Origin: Ruminococcaceae bacterium UBA1447
Lineage (GTDB): Bacteria; Bacillota; Clostridia; Oscillospirales; Acutalibacteraceae
Direction of reading: 5' to 3'
Length of the DNA stretch: 5,860 nt
Assembly: GCA_002329225.1 (NCBI GenBank)
Contig: DCTF01000163.1
Location: forward strand, 21,842 to 27,701
The notes below the pieces were generated by a model that made no database searches, was not told the origin of the DNA, and saw only the letters and a list, made by a program, of their open reading frames with translations. A program made the position numbers and the translations under genes. Each line of letters starts with the position of its first letter. The stretch's first letter is position 1. Positions 4,876 through 5,860 of this stretch are shown in pieces.

Positions 4876-5424
4876 ATGGATATGTATATAAGCACATTAT
4901 TGTCGGCTATATTTATCCCGACCTTTATAATGATTATTATTTCAATATTAAACAAGTCAAAAGTTTCAGCAGAAAACAAGTCTAATGACAGACAATTTGT
5001 TGTTGAACTCCCAAGCATTGTTCTTGGCGTTGGATTATTGCTCGACATTACATGTATTGCTGTTATAATTGGTTTTACCATTCTCTCACCGACCCCGCCG
5101 CATGTGATTTTTTATGTGACTTTCGGACTGGGAATTTGGATTGGGACATATTTGGCACTTAAAACTCTCAGATTTAAAGTGTATGTGCAAGATGAAAAAG
5201 TTACTGTTCAAAATGTATTCGGAAGACCAATTGTTTTTACTTTTAGTGAGATTGTTTCAGCAAAGCGTCAAGTAAAGAACAACAACTTGAAATCGGAAAG
5301 AATTATTATTAAAACAGTCTCGGGTAAAAAAATAATAGTGGAAAGTACAGAAAAATCATATAAGCAATTTTTGAACAGAATCAAGGCGGAAGTTGATAAC
5401 GAATTCTTATTTGGGTTTGAGTAA
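4876..5424 (+). CDS. Three-helix membrane protein, probable immunity protein of unit 6 (DUF6560-like)
   Basis: This encodes 182 residues from ATG 4876. Membrane segments lie at about 4-25, 46-70 and 76-95, followed by a cytoplasmic-looking domain with strands (LRFKVYVQDEKVTVQNVFGR, PIVFTFSEIVSAK, IIIKTVSGKKIIVES) and a final helix (YKQFLNRIKAEVDNE). Topology, spacing and several residues match the product of 888-1406: IP in helix 1, V-x-LP and VG before helix 2, FGR, K-T before the last strand. The two are diverged paralogues or separate arrivals of one family, possibly DUF6560. The beta domain resembles small PH-like membrane-protein domains, an impression only. It follows the unit 6 toxin by 13 bases with its ribosome binding site overlapping the toxin stop, so the pair is expected to be co-translated. 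An immunity role is inferred. Confidence 0.68.
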   Translation: MDMYISTLLSAIFIPTFIMIIISILNKSKVSAENKSNDRQFVVELPSIVLGVGLLLDITCIAVIIGFTILSPTPPHVIFYVTFGLGIWIGTYLALKTLRFKVYVQDEKVTVQNVFGRPIVFTFSEIVSAKRQVKNNNLKSERIIIKTVSGKKIIVESTEKSYKQFLNRIKAEVDNEFLFGFE

Positions 5425-5425
5425 T

Positions 5426-5524
5426 ATGAATAAGCCCCCGTCAAGTTTATTTATACAATTATCTGTTTTTTGGGAAAGAGGAGCATATTCTGTATCTAGC
5501 CGTTACGGTGTACCAGCATATTAA
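5426..5524 (+). pseudogene. Very short toxin C-terminal remnant, unit 7
   Basis: A 32-residue frame from ATG 5426 to TAA 5522-5524 reads MNKPPSSLFIQLSVFWERGA then YSVSSRYGVPAY. The second half (ERGAYSVSSRYGVPAY) looks like the end of a real protein. It stops just where a toxin tip should, with the next gene's ribosome binding site starting 2 bases later. The first ten residues are probably not original sense. There is no ribosome binding site. I read it as the last ~20 residues left after deletion of a toxin tip; a chance frame is the alternative. Confidence 0.35.
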
Positions 5525-5525
5525 T

Positions 5526-5534
5526 GGAGGTGAT
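5526..5534 (+). promoter_or_regulatory. Ribosome binding site deciding the start at 5541
   Basis: GGAGGTGAT lies 6 bases before ATG 5541. The in-frame ATG at 5508 would put this near-perfect site inside the coding sequence and has none of its own. Confidence 0.75.
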
Positions 5535-5540
5535 GGCAAA

Positions 5541-5849
5541 ATGAAAAAGTTGAAAATCAAAATCGTTATTATGATTGTGTCCTTACTGTTTTTTGTTGCA
5601 ACGATAGGACTTATAGTTTCTATGAGTAAAATCGATAAACAAACAGAAGATACAACAACATTTTATACAGCAACTGTAATTGATGTTGAGGTTACTGATA
5701 CGGGAGAAAACATTTTCGCCGAAATACACACTAAAGAATATAATACCTCTTTGCATATATCTACAAATATTAGCAAAAATATAAGAATGGATGATGTGAA
5801 AAATTTAAGCAATGGACAGACGATATTTTTTGGAATCGATACATTGTAA
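5541..5849 (+). CDS. Single-pass membrane protein, probable immunity protein of unit 7, perhaps truncated
   Basis: This encodes 102 residues from ATG 5541. A basic start (KKLKIK) and one hydrophobic segment at about 7-29 form a signal anchor. The rest is a small beta-rich domain: TTTFYTATVIDVEVTDTGEN, then IFAEIHTKEYNTSLHISTNI, then MDDVKNLSNGQTIFFGIDTL. The block resembles an OB-like strand order in which the chain stops soon after QTIFF. From memory, related proteins continue past this point with NEV and a second membrane helix near the C-terminus. Here TAA 5847-5849 is followed in frame by AATGAAGTG (N-E-V), so the stop may be a nonsense mutation. The window ends 11 bases later and cannot settle it. 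The role is inferred from the array position after a toxin remnant. Confidence 0.6.
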   Translation: MKKLKIKIVIMIVSLLFFVATIGLIVSMSKIDKQTEDTTTFYTATVIDVEVTDTGENIFAEIHTKEYNTSLHISTNISKNIRMDDVKNLSNGQTIFFGIDTL

Positions 5850-5860
5850 AATGAAGTGCG

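Overview
The window looks like a piece of a Gram-positive Firmicute chromosome, most likely a gut or rumen Clostridia (Lachnospiraceae-like). The evidence is the AT-rich base composition, strong AGGAGG-type ribosome binding sites, use of TTG and GTG starts, and toxin and immunity families typical of that group. The assignment is an inference from style; there is no marker gene. I see no rRNA, tRNA, CRISPR array or complete mobile element.

The main reading is an orphan-cassette array of a polymorphic-toxin (contact-dependent or secreted toxin) locus. On the + strand the same unit repeats seven times: a short C-terminal toxin piece without its delivery part, followed at once by a small, usually intact gene that looks like its immunity protein. 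The units are (1) 42-278 + 284-703; (2) 702-881, decayed, + 888-1406; (3) 1441-1696, frameshifted, + 1712-2332; (4) 2362-2757 + 2776-3384; (5) 3910-4080 + 4080-4424; (6) 4479-4862 + 4876-5424; (7) 5426-5524 + 5541-5849. Five of the seven immunity candidates (1, 2, 4, 6, 7) carry membrane segments; those of units 3 and 5 look soluble. Only unit 5 has an immunity protein I can place in a named family with fair confidence (DUF2019). The immunity genes of units 2 and 6 are paralogues of each other.

Between units 4 and 5 (about 3385-3909) lies a scar: a perfect 8-bp stem hairpin, the last ~55 codons of a serine recombinase on the - strand, and, joined directly to it, a broken pretoxin HINT domain on the + strand (the CFVAGT motif region). 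The HINT piece shows where these cassettes come from: the 3' end of a large Rhs/WapA-type or LXG-type toxin gene whose tip is exchanged. The recombinase piece shows that mobile DNA has cut into the locus.

Taken together, toxin parts are headless, frameshifted or stopped, while immunity genes keep full reading frames and good ribosome binding sites. That pattern fits a bank of immunity genes kept for protection against siblings' toxins, plus a store of toxin tips that recombination could return to a full-length toxin gene. Toxic activities of the individual tips cannot be read from the sequence.
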